A stretch of 64,000 nt of DNA from an uncultured Clostridia bacterium. Its GTDB lineage: Bacteria > Bacillota > Clostridia > Christensenellales > UBA1242. Position numbers and translations under genes: made by a program. The stretch covers positions 41,866-105,865 of the forward strand of contig CALVOG010000004.1 of assembly GCA_944350265.1 (NCBI GenBank), in the 5' to 3' direction. The notes beneath the pieces are model-generated. The model was not told the origin of the DNA. It made no database searches and saw nothing but the letters and a program-made list of their open reading frames with translations. This document shows positions 45,567 through 53,576 of the stretch, piece by piece. The first letter of the stretch is position 1. Each line of letters starts with the position of its first letter.

Positions 45567-45851
45567 ATGAAAAAGTTGACGCTTGCCACTTTAATCATTT
45601 TGGGCGTTGGGCTTGCTATGGTTGTTGTTGGCGCAGTTTTGGACGGCATCGCTTGGAACACAACTTCTTTCGACGGCGCTGCTCTTGCAACTGCTCTCAC
45701 CAACATTGGCTACATTGCATCAATGCTCTCTGGCGTTGTGCTGACCGGAACCGGCATCGCTTACGCTATTAGAAGTGGTTCGTCTTGCGACTGTGGCGAT
45801 GACTGCAAATGCGGTTGCAAAGACGAAGAAAAGAAATCTAAAAAGGACTAA
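45567..45851 (+). CDS. Small membrane protein with cysteine-rich C-terminal tail
   Basis: The protein is not recognised. It has 94 residues with two hydrophobic helices (about residues 5-25 and 44-68). A short tail follows with six cysteines and several acids (SSCDCGDDCKCGCKDEE) and a lysine end. The tail could bind metal or form disulfides; this is inference. It has a strong promoter, an AAGGAGG site and its own terminator, so it is probably an abundant single-gene product. Confidence 0.8.
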   Translation: MKKLTLATLIILGVGLAMVVVGAVLDGIAWNTTSFDGAALATALTNIGYIASMLSGVVLTGTGIAYAIRSGSSCDCGDDCKCGCKDEEKKSKKD

Positions 45852-45868
45852 TTTTAGATTAAAAAAGG

Positions 45869-45896
45869 TTGCTGTGTTTTCACGGCAATTTTTTTT
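45869..45896 (+). terminator. Terminator after the Cys-tail protein
   Basis: TTGCTGTG and CACGGCAA pair (one wobble) and are followed by eight T residues. Confidence 0.9.
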
Positions 45897-45905
45897 GCTA
45901 TTTCG

Positions 45906-45934
45906 TTGACTTTTGTTTCAATATTTATTATGAT
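45906..45934 (+). promoter_or_regulatory. Promoter of the membrane protein at 45959
   Basis: TTGACT (45906-45911), 17 bases and TATGAT (45929-45934) precede the AAGGGGG site of the gene at 45959. Confidence 0.6.
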
Positions 45935-45958
45935 ATATTTAGTATTTGAAGGGGGCTT

Positions 45959-46513
45959 ATGAATTACATATTTTTTGCGGGAACAATTCTTATTTTGCCT
46001 ATCCTTTATTTTATCCTTAATAGGTATGTGAAAAAACATAGAGATTGGATTTTGAAAAGTTTTTCACTTTTTCTTGCCGTTGTGTTTTTCATCCGCTATT
46101 ATTCGGTTTCAGGGTCGCTTCTCACTAATGTTTGGAGTCTGTCGATAAACAATCCTTTCTCTTCCTCATATCTTTGTTTCAGTGTGGTTATTTTGATTTG
46201 GCTTCAATTCACCTCGGTGGCTGTTTTGTGGCTTTTGCCGTTCTTTAAATTCAAACTTTTAAGAAATGTTGCGAAATATTTTTGCCTGGTTGTGAATGTT
46301 TTGGCGCTTGGCTTTATGCAACAAATTATCTATGCGTTCACAGGCACCTATAATCTTTCCTCTTTTTTACGCGAATGTCCGTTTTCCTTCTTAAACACGG
46401 CTAAACTTAAACAAACTCACTTATTATTCCTTTATACAAAAAAAGTGCTTAACCAACAAGAGTTAAGCATTTTTTATTGTTATTGCTGTGAGTTTTGTCT
46501 CTTATTCTGTTAG
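45959..46513 (+). CDS. Membrane protein, probably C-terminally truncated
   Basis: Four or five hydrophobic helices are visible in the first ~140 residues (MNYIFFAGTILILPILYFIL; FLAVVFFIRYYSV; SVVILIWLQFTSVAVLWLLP; LVVNVLALGFMQQIIYAFTG). The frame then runs through a Rho-independent terminator (codons for KVLNQQELSIFY) and ends in a cysteine-rich nonsense tail. The last ~25 residues are thus unlikely to be native. The gene may have lost its 3' end to an insertion or deletion. An AAGGGGG site precedes the ATG. Family not recognised. Confidence 0.6.
   Translation: MNYIFFAGTILILPILYFILNRYVKKHRDWILKSFSLFLAVVFFIRYYSVSGSLLTNVWSLSINNPFSSSYLCFSVVILIWLQFTSVAVLWLLPFFKFKLLRNVAKYFCLVVNVLALGFMQQIIYAFTGTYNLSSFLRECPFSFLNTAKLKQTHLLFLYTKKVLNQQELSIFYCYCCEFCLLFC
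46444..46476 (+). terminator. Terminator (TGCTTAAC family) inside the reading frame above
   Basis: GTGCTTAAC and GTTAAGCAT pair around an eight-base loop, with TTTTTT behind. It has the same stem as the sigG terminator. Confidence 0.85.
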
Positions 46514-46514
46514 G

Positions 46515-46655
46515 GCTGTTGGTTTATTTGTCATTCTGAGGCAACGCCGAAGAATCTCGTCGGTGGCAATGCCACTTTTTAAGGTGTCACGTGTTAGGCA
46601 GTATCGCTTATTCCGTAAGGCTAAACAATCACCGCCCGCGTATGTCTAATCTTTC
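46515..46655. repeat. Reversed repeat core between convergent genes
   Basis: GTCATTCTGAGGCAACGCCG leads to GAATCTCGTCG (46530-46560), then a GTGGCAATGCCAC hairpin. A reversed CCGCCCGCGTATGTC block near 46630 completes the module in inverted orientation. Confidence 0.8.
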
Positions 46656-46659
46656 CTCA

Positions 46660-48159
46660 TTAAAATAGTGGTTCGTCGTAGGTGGTTGGCGGGGTGATGT
46701 TTAAGAGTTTTAAAACGGTTGGCGCAATTCCTGTTAGCGATTTGCCCTTTTTCAGTTTTGCTTTCTTATGCTTTTCGCTGACAAGTATGAATGGCACTGG
46801 GTTGGTGGTGTGGGTTGTTATCTTGTTTCCGTTCTTATCAATCATTTCTTCTGCGTTGCCGTGGTCGGCGGTTATTATGCAGTCACCGCCAAGCATAAGT
46901 GTGGCAAGCGCAACGGTGTAGGCGCATTTATCCACGCACGCAATCGCCTCTTTGGTGCTTCCAAAATTCCCAGTGTGCCCAATCATATCTGGGTTCGAAA
47001 AATTCACCAAGATATACGCGTATTTTTGCGAGTGGAGCGCCTCTAAAACCGCCTCGGTGATTTCAAATGCGCGCATTTTTGGAAATTTTGAAAAATCTTT
47101 AACGTTTATGCTGTCGATAAGTTTGCGGTCCTCGCCTTCGTATGGAGCCTCAATTCCACCGTTCACAAAAAAGGTGACGTGGGCATATTTGGTGGTCTCC
47201 GAGGTGTGAAATTGTTTGAGTTTTGCCGACGAAATCACGCTCGCAAGGTTGTCCTTAACAATAATCGGCGGGTAAAGTATGTTGAGCGTTTTGAGGTCGG
47301 CAGAATATTCCGTCATTGTTGAGAACAGCAAATTCTTCAGTTTTTTCGTGGCAAATTCGCTGTAATCCTCTTTTGTGAAGGCGGTGGTTAGTTCAATCGC
47401 GCGGTCGGTGCGGTAGTTGAAAAAAATGACGCTGTCATTATCTTTTATCGCGCAGTTAGAGGCGATGACGCACGGCTCCACAAACTCGTCGGTAAGCCCT
47501 TTATCGTATTCGGCAAGAAGGGCGTCCTCTGCACTTTCAAATTTTTCGCCCTTGCAAGAGGTTAAAAGGTCGTAGGCAATTTTAAGCCTATCAAAGCGCT
47601 TTTCCCTGTCCATTGCATAGACGCGACCAATCATTGTGCCGATTTTTACGTTGCTCTCAGCGTATTTTTCCTCAAACTCCCTCACAAATTTTATGCCGTC
47701 CTTAACGCCCGTATCTCTGCCGTCCATAAAGGCGTGAACATAAATGTTTTCAATCTTAAAATTTTTCGCAAGCGCCAATATTGCATTGAGATGTTCGAGC
47801 GACGAATGCACTCCGCCGTTAGAAAAAAGCCCCATAAGGTGAAGCGTGGAATTATTCTTTTCGGCGTGCGAAAGCGCTTTCAAGAGGGCGGGATTTTCAA
47901 AAAATTTGCCATCCTTGATGTCGTTATTGATGTGGGCGAGGTCTTGTAAAATGACGCGTCCAGCGCCAATTGTTAGATGTCCCACTTCAGAATTTCCCAT
48001 CTGCCCGCTAGGCAATCCAACCGCTTCGCCACTTGCCTTCAAAAGTGTGTGCGGGTATTTTTTTAATAATTTATCGATGTTTGGCGTGTTGTTTTTGATT
48101 GCGTTGCCGAATGTTTCTTTACGCTCGCCAAATCCGTCAAGTATGATAAGTGTGACCAT
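46660..48159 (-). CDS. gpmI: 2,3-bisphosphoglycerate-independent phosphoglycerate mutase
   Basis: GpmI interconverts 3- and 2-phosphoglycerate in glycolysis using two manganese ions. The 499-residue protein has LIILDGFGERKE, the phosphoserine motif GQMGNSEVGHLTIGAGR, HAFMDGRDTG, ADHGNAEEM and the late TTHTTNPVPFI. An AAGGAG site precedes the ATG at 48159. It stands alone, apart from gapA and pyk, and its 3' end faces a reversed repeat. Confidence 0.97.
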   Translation of the reverse strand: MVTLIILDGFGERKETFGNAIKNNTPNIDKLLKKYPHTLLKASGEAVGLPSGQMGNSEVGHLTIGAGRVILQDLAHINNDIKDGKFFENPALLKALSHAEKNNSTLHLMGLFSNGGVHSSLEHLNAILALAKNFKIENIYVHAFMDGRDTGVKDGIKFVREFEEKYAESNVKIGTMIGRVYAMDREKRFDRLKIAYDLLTSCKGEKFESAEDALLAEYDKGLTDEFVEPCVIASNCAIKDNDSVIFFNYRTDRAIELTTAFTKEDYSEFATKKLKNLLFSTMTEYSADLKTLNILYPPIIVKDNLASVISSAKLKQFHTSETTKYAHVTFFVNGGIEAPYEGEDRKLIDSINVKDFSKFPKMRAFEITEAVLEALHSQKYAYILVNFSNPDMIGHTGNFGSTKEAIACVDKCAYTVALATLMLGGDCIITADHGNAEEMIDKNGNKITTHTTNPVPFILVSEKHKKAKLKKGKSLTGIAPTVLKLLNITPPTTYDEPLF

Positions 48160-48465
48160 ATTTTCTCCTTTGAAATTTGTTTATAGCCTTTTCACCTTAA
48201 CTAACAATTTCGATTTTTCACCACATAATTCGTTGCTTGAGTTTAGAGTTTTCCTTGTTTATAAATTCAAAATTGCTGAGTTAAAGGTGAATGTGCGCTA
48301 GTTGTGTTTAGAATTATTTAGTTTGAAAACACAATATTTTCTCATTAATTTGGTTTTTGAAAACTCAATATATAGTTTAGTATTATTATAAAAATATGTC
48401 AAATAAATTAACCAAATTTAAAGCGATTTACAAGCGAAAATAGCGCTTAGTGTTATGAGTTTAGG
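48160..48465. other. gpmI upstream region, no gene
   Basis: About 300 AT-rich bases without a credible frame or repeat module. Direct repeats of an AACACAATAT/AACTCAATAT word are seen near 48330 and 48362. Confidence 0.4.
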
Positions 48466-48850
48466 TTGCGCAAAATAATTATCCAAGTTTGCGTTATAAG
48501 AACTATTTAGGTTGGTCTTGGTCGTCCAGTAAGCGAAGTGCTCGGTGGTGCAAATAGAGAGGCAAGAATAATTTTGGTTGTTTGTGTAATGAAGTATAAG
48601 AATAATTTTGGTTATTTGCGAAATTTGCATTATAAGAACAATTTAGTCTTTGTTTAATATGGCGTAAGAACAATTTAAGTTGTTTCACAAATAGAGAGGC
48701 AAGAAAAATTTTGGTTCTTTCTCAATAGAGAGGCAAGAATTTTTGGTTGCTTATGCAGTGAAATATAAGAATGACTTTGGTTGCATATGCAATGAAGTAT
48801 AAGAATGTCTTTGGGAAGTATAAGAATGACTTTGGTTGCTGAGTAAATTA
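48466..48850. repeat. Long degenerate tandem array
   Basis: Roughly ten units of 30-50 bases repeat TATAAGAAYNAYTTTGGTTG or the variant AGAGGCAAGAATTTTTGGTT, ending just before the gene at 48860. Two interleaved word types (GTATAAGAATGACTTTGG and ATAGAGAGGCAAGAA) alternate. No reading frame has a ribosome site. Confidence 0.8.
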
Positions 48851-48859
48851 TTTGGTTGA

Positions 48860-49135
48860 TTATTCGCCGTTGCTCTCATCGCTTTTGGAGGAGTCGGTGA
48901 CATATTCCTCTTTCTTCTTTTTCTTTCGCTCATACACTTTCACCGAGCCTTTGTTTGCAATTATCCTTATGATTAAATACAAACAACCCGCACCAATCAA
49001 AATGTAGCAAAGGCGTGAAAACATACTTGCTTGAAAGCCAAAAAGCCCAGCGATAAAATCGTATTGCAGTAGCCCGATAAGTAGCCAATTAATTGAGCCT
49101 AGAATGGTTAAAATGAATGCGATGAATGTGAACAT
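48860..49135 (-). CDS. DUF378-family small membrane protein
   Basis: The first ~60 residues (FTFIAFILTILGSINWLLIGLLQYDFIAGLFG ... LCYILIGAGCLYLI) match the two-helix DUF378 family. A basic lysine tract (KKKKKEEYV) and an acidic serine-rich tail follow: 91 residues in all. ATG 49135 follows GGAGGA, whereas the longer frame lacks a site. Function unknown. It borders the degenerate tandem array. Confidence 0.85.
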   Translation of the reverse strand: MFTFIAFILTILGSINWLLIGLLQYDFIAGLFGFQASMFSRLCYILIGAGCLYLIIRIIANKGSVKVYERKKKKKEEYVTDSSKSDESNGE

Positions 49136-49280
49136 ATTTCCTCCAAATATAGTTTCTATAAAAAAGTAAATTTTAATCATTTTTATAAAAAATGCAAAAA
49201 AATAGGCTAAATTTTAATAAAAAATTAAAAAAAAGTGTGTTTTTCGTTTAATTTGCCACATTTTTTGAAAAAATCAGTTT

Positions 49281-50501
49281 ATGAAAAGGAAAGAAAAAAT
49301 TTTAAATTTAAAGCAAAAAATTTTGAATAAAGTGCGCTTTCACGCACCTATTTGCTATTCGCCAGATATTGATAGAACTGTGCTTTTTAACCGCGGTGTT
49401 GACCCAAATTTACCCATTTTTGTTTACGATAATGTTGTGAATAAAGATGTTTTAAACGCATTTATGAAAGCACTAGGCGAGGAGCGATTCAATCTTTTAC
49501 TGCCGTGTGAAAATTTAACTTGCATAGAGCAAAAACGCCTTGAAAATGCTCGCGGTGTGACACTTTTTTCTAAAAATGACGACATCAAATTTCTTAATAT
49601 GATTACAAAATTAAATATTAATTACGGCGCAAAAACTGATTACAATATCGCTTTTAAAGATAAGTTTTGCAAAATTGACGGCGTGACATTAAACCCACAA
49701 TATAGAGAGTTTTTTCTTTGCCAAAATGTGCAGGTTGGCGAGGTGGAAATTGAGTATAAAGAGTTCTTGTTAAACGGCAACAATATTTATGTTGTTTTGA
49801 AAAATCGTGCAAAAAATGCGAAAAAAATCAATTTTTTGTTAAATTTTCCGCTAAAAAGAGGTTATTTTCTCTTTAAAAAGAAAAATTCCTATTTTTCAAT
49901 TGATAATCTTCAAAGCGGTGATAGGCTATATTTTAATTATGTGAGCCCGAAATTTAACGCTAGTTTTTCGATGATTGACGGGCTTGATAATTCGCTTTTT
50001 GCCACGATATTTTTGAAACTGAATTTTCTTTTAAAGCCGAATGAGGAGAAGGTGCTTTTCTTCAATCTTTCAAATCGTAAACTACCACTTAAAAGAAAAT
50101 GTGAATTTGATAAACTTTTCGCGCTTTCAATTAAAAAGAATATGGAAATTTTTGACGTGCGTGTGAAAACCAAAAATCACAAGTTTGACCAATTTTTTAA
50201 TAACACACTTCCAAAAAAAGTTTGGCTTTCCTGGCTTAATTTTGAAAAAAGTGATTTGGTGGAAAAATACCTAACCTATCGTTCGCTTTTTGTGCGCGGG
50301 AAAGAAAAGTTGTCGTTCGTTCCATTTGAAGAAATTGGGCTTAAAGAGGTTGGCGTTTTTAACGGCGAATACTATAAGAAAATTTTGGTGTCATTTTGTG
50401 GCGAAAGATTTTTGCAGGTGGGTAAAACTAAATTTTTCAATATAACTAACATAACGCGCTTCAGTTTGAAAAAGAACGAGGCAATCAATTTGTCGTTTTA
50501 A
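49281..50501 (+). CDS. Hypothetical protein, lysine- and phenylalanine-rich
   Basis: The family is not recognised. The 406-residue, basic, soluble-looking protein has alternating beta-type segments (VEIEYKEFLLNGNNIYVVLKN; KVLFFNLSNRKLPLK), suggesting a beta-rich fold, and no signal peptide. It has no Shine-Dalgarno site. A weak TGAAAAAAT box ends six bases before the ATG, so a leaderless mRNA is possible. It is divergent from the DUF378 gene. Its AT-leaning codon use is slightly stronger than that of its neighbours. Confidence 0.75.
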   Translation: MKRKEKILNLKQKILNKVRFHAPICYSPDIDRTVLFNRGVDPNLPIFVYDNVVNKDVLNAFMKALGEERFNLLLPCENLTCIEQKRLENARGVTLFSKNDDIKFLNMITKLNINYGAKTDYNIAFKDKFCKIDGVTLNPQYREFFLCQNVQVGEVEIEYKEFLLNGNNIYVVLKNRAKNAKKINFLLNFPLKRGYFLFKKKNSYFSIDNLQSGDRLYFNYVSPKFNASFSMIDGLDNSLFATIFLKLNFLLKPNEEKVLFFNLSNRKLPLKRKCEFDKLFALSIKKNMEIFDVRVKTKNHKFDQFFNNTLPKKVWLSWLNFEKSDLVEKYLTYRSLFVRGKEKLSFVPFEEIGLKEVGVFNGEYYKKILVSFCGERFLQVGKTKFFNITNITRFSLKKNEAINLSF

Positions 50502-50504
50502 TAG

Positions 50505-50710
50505 TGCGCCAAGCGCGGTTGGATGTGTAAGGTGTTTTGGGTTTAGTCGTGTTTTTCTAGCAATAGGAGGATGGTTTAGGCATATGAAAAGTGGATATAT
50601 TAGACATACGCGGGTGAGGGTAAAGTTCTAGGATTCGATTTGAGCAAGTGGTACTTGTTTTGTTAAGAGGTTAAGCGTTTTTTAAGAGGAAAGATTGTCG
50701 TAAATTGTGG
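50505..50710. repeat. Palindrome-type repeat block
   Basis: A diverged palindrome (CCAAGCGCGGTTGG near 50509) with the TTTAGTCGTG tail and TCTAGCAATAGGAGG is followed by a GACATACGCGGGTG block near 50605. No gene is seen. Confidence 0.8.
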
Positions 50711-50743
50711 TTAATGTGAGGAAAATTTGGCAAAAATTGAAGT

Positions 50744-51547
50744 ATGAAAAGAATAAATTTGGTTTTGCAGGAAATTTTAAGGTTCTTACTTATCTATTTA
50801 CTGGTTTTTGTTTGGGCGCGATTTATTTTTAGAAAATTATGGCTGGCGCTTCTTATATCTTTTCTCGTTAGCGCGGTGTTTTATCTTTTCCTCATTTACC
50901 TCTTCCGCAAGCGAAAATATAAGGGCGGGCTGAAACTAAAAGAAAAAGAAGATGCTGAAAATATGTTTTTTTCACTTGTGGTTGATGATAAGCGAATGGA
51001 TTTTTTTGAAAAACTTGCTCTTTCCAAGCACAAAAATGTCAAAAAATACAGCAAATACCTCATAATTTCGCACGAAAACGGCACAAAAACACTCCTTTAT
51101 GTTTTGGCGGACTTTGAGAATTTGACCATTTCTCGCTTTGTGAATGAATTTAATAAGGTCAAAGGCAAGGCACAAAAATATGTTTTCTTCACATATTCCT
51201 TTGATGAAAATGTGCCATCTTTTGCCCATAATTTTGATGGCTGTTTTTTGTTTTTAAATCGTTTTTCGGCGTATGAGAACCTTTTCAAATACTACCAAAT
51301 CTTCCCACCAATAACGCAGAAATATAAGAAAGACAAGGCACTCACTTTCAAAGATTTCCTCGCTTATTCTCTCAGCCGAAAACGCGCAAAAGGCTATATG
51401 CTTTCCGCCTTCTTACTGGCGTTTTCTGCCCTATTTGTGCGCACGACAATTTACTATGTGATTGTGGCAAGCGTCCTCATTTTACTTGCAATTTTTTCGC
51501 AGTTTAACCCCATATTTAATATTAAAGAAGAAAAAGAAATTTTGTAA
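50744..51547 (+). CDS. Membrane protein with a soluble central domain, unknown
   Basis: Two N-terminal helices (about residues 12-30 and 33-53), a soluble domain of ~130 residues, and two C-terminal helices (about 220-258) make up 267 residues. The centre (KYSKYLIISHENGTKTLLYVLADFENLTISRFVNEFNKVKGKAQKYVFFTYSF) faintly resembles the restriction-endonuclease-like fold of some membrane proteins, but this is only an impression. No ribosome site is seen. It ends 55 bases before rsfS, which has its own promoter. Confidence 0.75.
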   Translation: MKRINLVLQEILRFLLIYLLVFVWARFIFRKLWLALLISFLVSAVFYLFLIYLFRKRKYKGGLKLKEKEDAENMFFSLVVDDKRMDFFEKLALSKHKNVKKYSKYLIISHENGTKTLLYVLADFENLTISRFVNEFNKVKGKAQKYVFFTYSFDENVPSFAHNFDGCFLFLNRFSAYENLFKYYQIFPPITQKYKKDKALTFKDFLAYSLSRKRAKGYMLSAFLLAFSALFVRTTIYYVIVASVLILLAIFSQFNPIFNIKEEKEIL

Positions 51548-51567
51548 GAAAAAAGAATGTTTTTTCC

Positions 51568-51596
51568 TTGACAAAAAATATTATAGTTGTTAAAAT
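51568..51596 (+). promoter_or_regulatory. Consensus promoter of rsfS operon, leaderless geometry
   Basis: TTGACA (51568-51573), 17 bases and TGTTAAAAT (ending 51596) lie exactly six bases before ATG 51603. Confidence 0.88.
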
Positions 51597-51602
51597 TTTC
51601 TT

Positions 51603-51944
51603 ATGAAAGATTTGAAATGGTTGGTTAGATTTTTGGAAGAGCATAAGATGAAAAACATCTCAGTTTACGACCTAACTGAGGACAAACCTCATTTTGTTGT
51701 GGTTGCCTCGGCGATGAGCATTCAAACCAACAAGCAGGTTTGCGACCTTTTGCTTGACGAATATGGCGCGCTGAAAATTGACGGTTACAGCAAAGGCGAG
51801 TGGATTGTTGCGGATGCCGAGGATGTCACAATCCACCTTTTCCTGTCTAAAATACGAGAAAAATACAACCTTGACAAACTCTACAAACCGAAAAAAATCA
51901 TTGTTAAAGTTGACAAAAGCAAAAAAAGCGGTGAGGATGCGTGA
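51603..51944 (+). CDS. rsfS: Ribosome silencing factor RsfS
   Basis: RsfS binds L14 on the large subunit and blocks subunit joining when nutrients are scarce. The 113-residue protein has the family core ISVYDLTEDKPHFVVVASAMS and SKGEWIVADAEDVTIHLFLSKIREKYNLDKLY. A lysine-rich tail follows. There is no ribosome site and the promoter spacing indicates a leaderless mRNA. It heads a tightly overlapping set: rsfS, phosphatase, rpiB, glycosyltransferase-like, with gapA close behind. Confidence 0.93.
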   Translation: MKDLKWLVRFLEEHKMKNISVYDLTEDKPHFVVVASAMSIQTNKQVCDLLLDEYGALKIDGYSKGEWIVADAEDVTIHLFLSKIREKYNLDKLYKPKKIIVKVDKSKKSGEDA

Positions 51945-52366
51945 TGGAAATTGTGTTTGTTTGCACCGGCAACACTTGCCGTTCGGTTATGGCGGAGCGT
52001 ATCGCAAAGAAAATGGCGAAAGAGCGGAAGATGGAATTAGTGAAGTTTTCCTCTTGCGGGGTGGACGCTAGGCGCGAAAATATCGCAAAGAACGCGCAAA
52101 TTGCGCTGAAAGAATACGGCTATGACGGGCGCGACCGCAAAAGTGTTAAACTTAAAAAACTTAAGCCAAGCGCCATATATGTTGCGGTGAACAGCGCACT
52201 GAAAAAGTTTTTGGGCAAGAATTGCATTTCCTTTGCGGACCTATACGGCGACGTTGTTGACCCATACGGACAGGGCGAGGACGTTTACAAAATCACGGCA
52301 AGATTAATCGAGAAAAACGTTGAAGTTTTACTCGATAAAATTGAAAAAATGAGAGGTGAAAAATGA
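51944..52366 (+). CDS. Low-molecular-weight protein phosphatase family
   Basis: The active-site loop VCTGNTCRSVMAE at the N-terminus and the DPYGQ general-acid segment near residue 106 identify the low-molecular-weight tyrosine/arginine phosphatase family (140 residues). The family removes phosphate from protein Tyr or Arg. ATG 51944 overlaps the rsfS stop as TGATG, and the stop overlaps rpiB. In other Bacillota this phosphatase and rpiB are frequent neighbours. Confidence 0.92.
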   Translation: MEIVFVCTGNTCRSVMAERIAKKMAKERKMELVKFSSCGVDARRENIAKNAQIALKEYGYDGRDRKSVKLKKLKPSAIYVAVNSALKKFLGKNCISFADLYGDVVDPYGQGEDVYKITARLIEKNVEVLLDKIEKMRGEK

Positions 52367-52794
52367 TTATTATGGCAAGTGACCACAGAGGTTACATTCT
52401 TAAAGAGCAACTTAAAACCTTTTTTAATGAGGAAAATATCATAACCATCGACGTTGGAACTTACAGCAAAGAACCTGTCGATTACCCAGATTTTGCCAAA
52501 CTTGGCGTGGAAAAAGTTTTGGAGGATAAGAACAACGTTGGTATCTTTATTTGCGGTTCGGGCAATGGAATGGCAATGGCTTCAAATCGCAATCCAAAAA
52601 TCCGCGCTGCGCTTTGTTTCAACCAAAATATGGCGATGCTGGCGAGAAAGGATAACGATGCAAATGTGCTTTGCCTTCCAGCAAATTTTTTGAGAAAGAG
52701 AAAGGCAATCAACATTGTTAAGGTGTTTTTGACAACCTCATTCGAGGGCGGGAGGCACGCAAGGCGCATCAAAAAGATTTCGGGAGAGAAGTGA
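52363..52794 (+). CDS. rpiB: Ribose-5-phosphate isomerase B
   Basis: RpiB interconverts ribose-5-phosphate and ribulose-5-phosphate in the pentose phosphate pathway. The 143-residue protein shows MASDHRGYILKEQL, DYPDFA, the catalytic CGSGNGMAMASN and the late FEGGRHARRI. Its ATG overlaps the preceding stop (ATGA), and its own stop overlaps the next gene as TGATG. Confidence 0.95.
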   Translation: MIIMASDHRGYILKEQLKTFFNEENIITIDVGTYSKEPVDYPDFAKLGVEKVLEDKNNVGIFICGSGNGMAMASNRNPKIRAALCFNQNMAMLARKDNDANVLCLPANFLRKRKAINIVKVFLTTSFEGGRHARRIKKISGEK

Positions 52795-53564
52795 TGGTGA
52801 ATGTTATTTTGCCTGTTGTTGAAAAATTGCAGGACTACGAGCGTATGCTTGAAGATTTTTCATCGCGCGACGACGTTAAGTTTTACGTTGGCACGCTTAG
52901 TAAATTTCGCTCAATTCGCGTTCCAAAAAATGCCGTTTTGAAGGTATTTAAGGACGGAAGTGGGAAGGAGGAGGTCATAAACGCTCTCCACTCGATAGAG
53001 AAAGAGAAGGGCAAAATTATCGTCGTTCGCCGTCCGCTTAAAAAGGAGGAACTGGACGCACTTTTAAATTCCTCCGCTGACATTGCATATTTGAAGAAGG
53101 CGAAGTCGAAATTTGCAAATTGGTGGGCGAATTTATGGAAAAAACTAATCAAAAAAATCTTTTCGTTTTACTACTTTGAGGATATTTCAGCCATTATGTT
53201 TGGCGAAAACACATTCAACCTAATTTCTTCACTCACAAACCTCTCATACATCACCAGAATCGACCGATTTGTTGGGTTTAAAATGGAGGAAGTGGCATCC
53301 TCGCACCGCGCGCCAAAAAAAGATTACGACCGATTTGACGCCATCTCAAAACTTGTTGGAACGGCGCTCTTTTTCGTGCTGACGATATTAATTTCCGTTA
53401 TAATTTCAACGAGTTTCACGCCTATCATCCTTATGGCTTTGGTGTCTATTCTTCTTTGTGTTATCGGTTTGTTCGCCTTTTTTATGGCAATATTAAATTT
53501 TGTGAGAACACTTTACGTCGGCACGCTTAGGCACGGCAGGGCGGAAGAGTGTTTGAATATTTAA
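52794..53564 (+). CDS. Degenerate glycosyltransferase-2-like membrane protein
   Basis: The 256-residue protein has a soluble N-terminal domain and two C-terminal helices (about residues 195-245). The helix-pair ending and the segment GENTFNLISSLTNLSYITRIDRFVGFKMEEVASSHRAPK recall GtrB/DPM1-type polyprenyl-phosphate glycosyltransferases. The usual DDD and DxD catalytic motifs are not visible, so it may be inactive or unrelated. It is translationally coupled to rpiB, and gapA follows 13 bases later. Confidence 0.6.
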   Translation: MVNVILPVVEKLQDYERMLEDFSSRDDVKFYVGTLSKFRSIRVPKNAVLKVFKDGSGKEEVINALHSIEKEKGKIIVVRRPLKKEELDALLNSSADIAYLKKAKSKFANWWANLWKKLIKKIFSFYYFEDISAIMFGENTFNLISSLTNLSYITRIDRFVGFKMEEVASSHRAPKKDYDRFDAISKLVGTALFFVLTILISVIISTSFTPIILMALVSILLCVIGLFAFFMAILNFVRTLYVGTLRHGRAEECLNI

Positions 53565-53576
53565 AAGGAGTGATTT

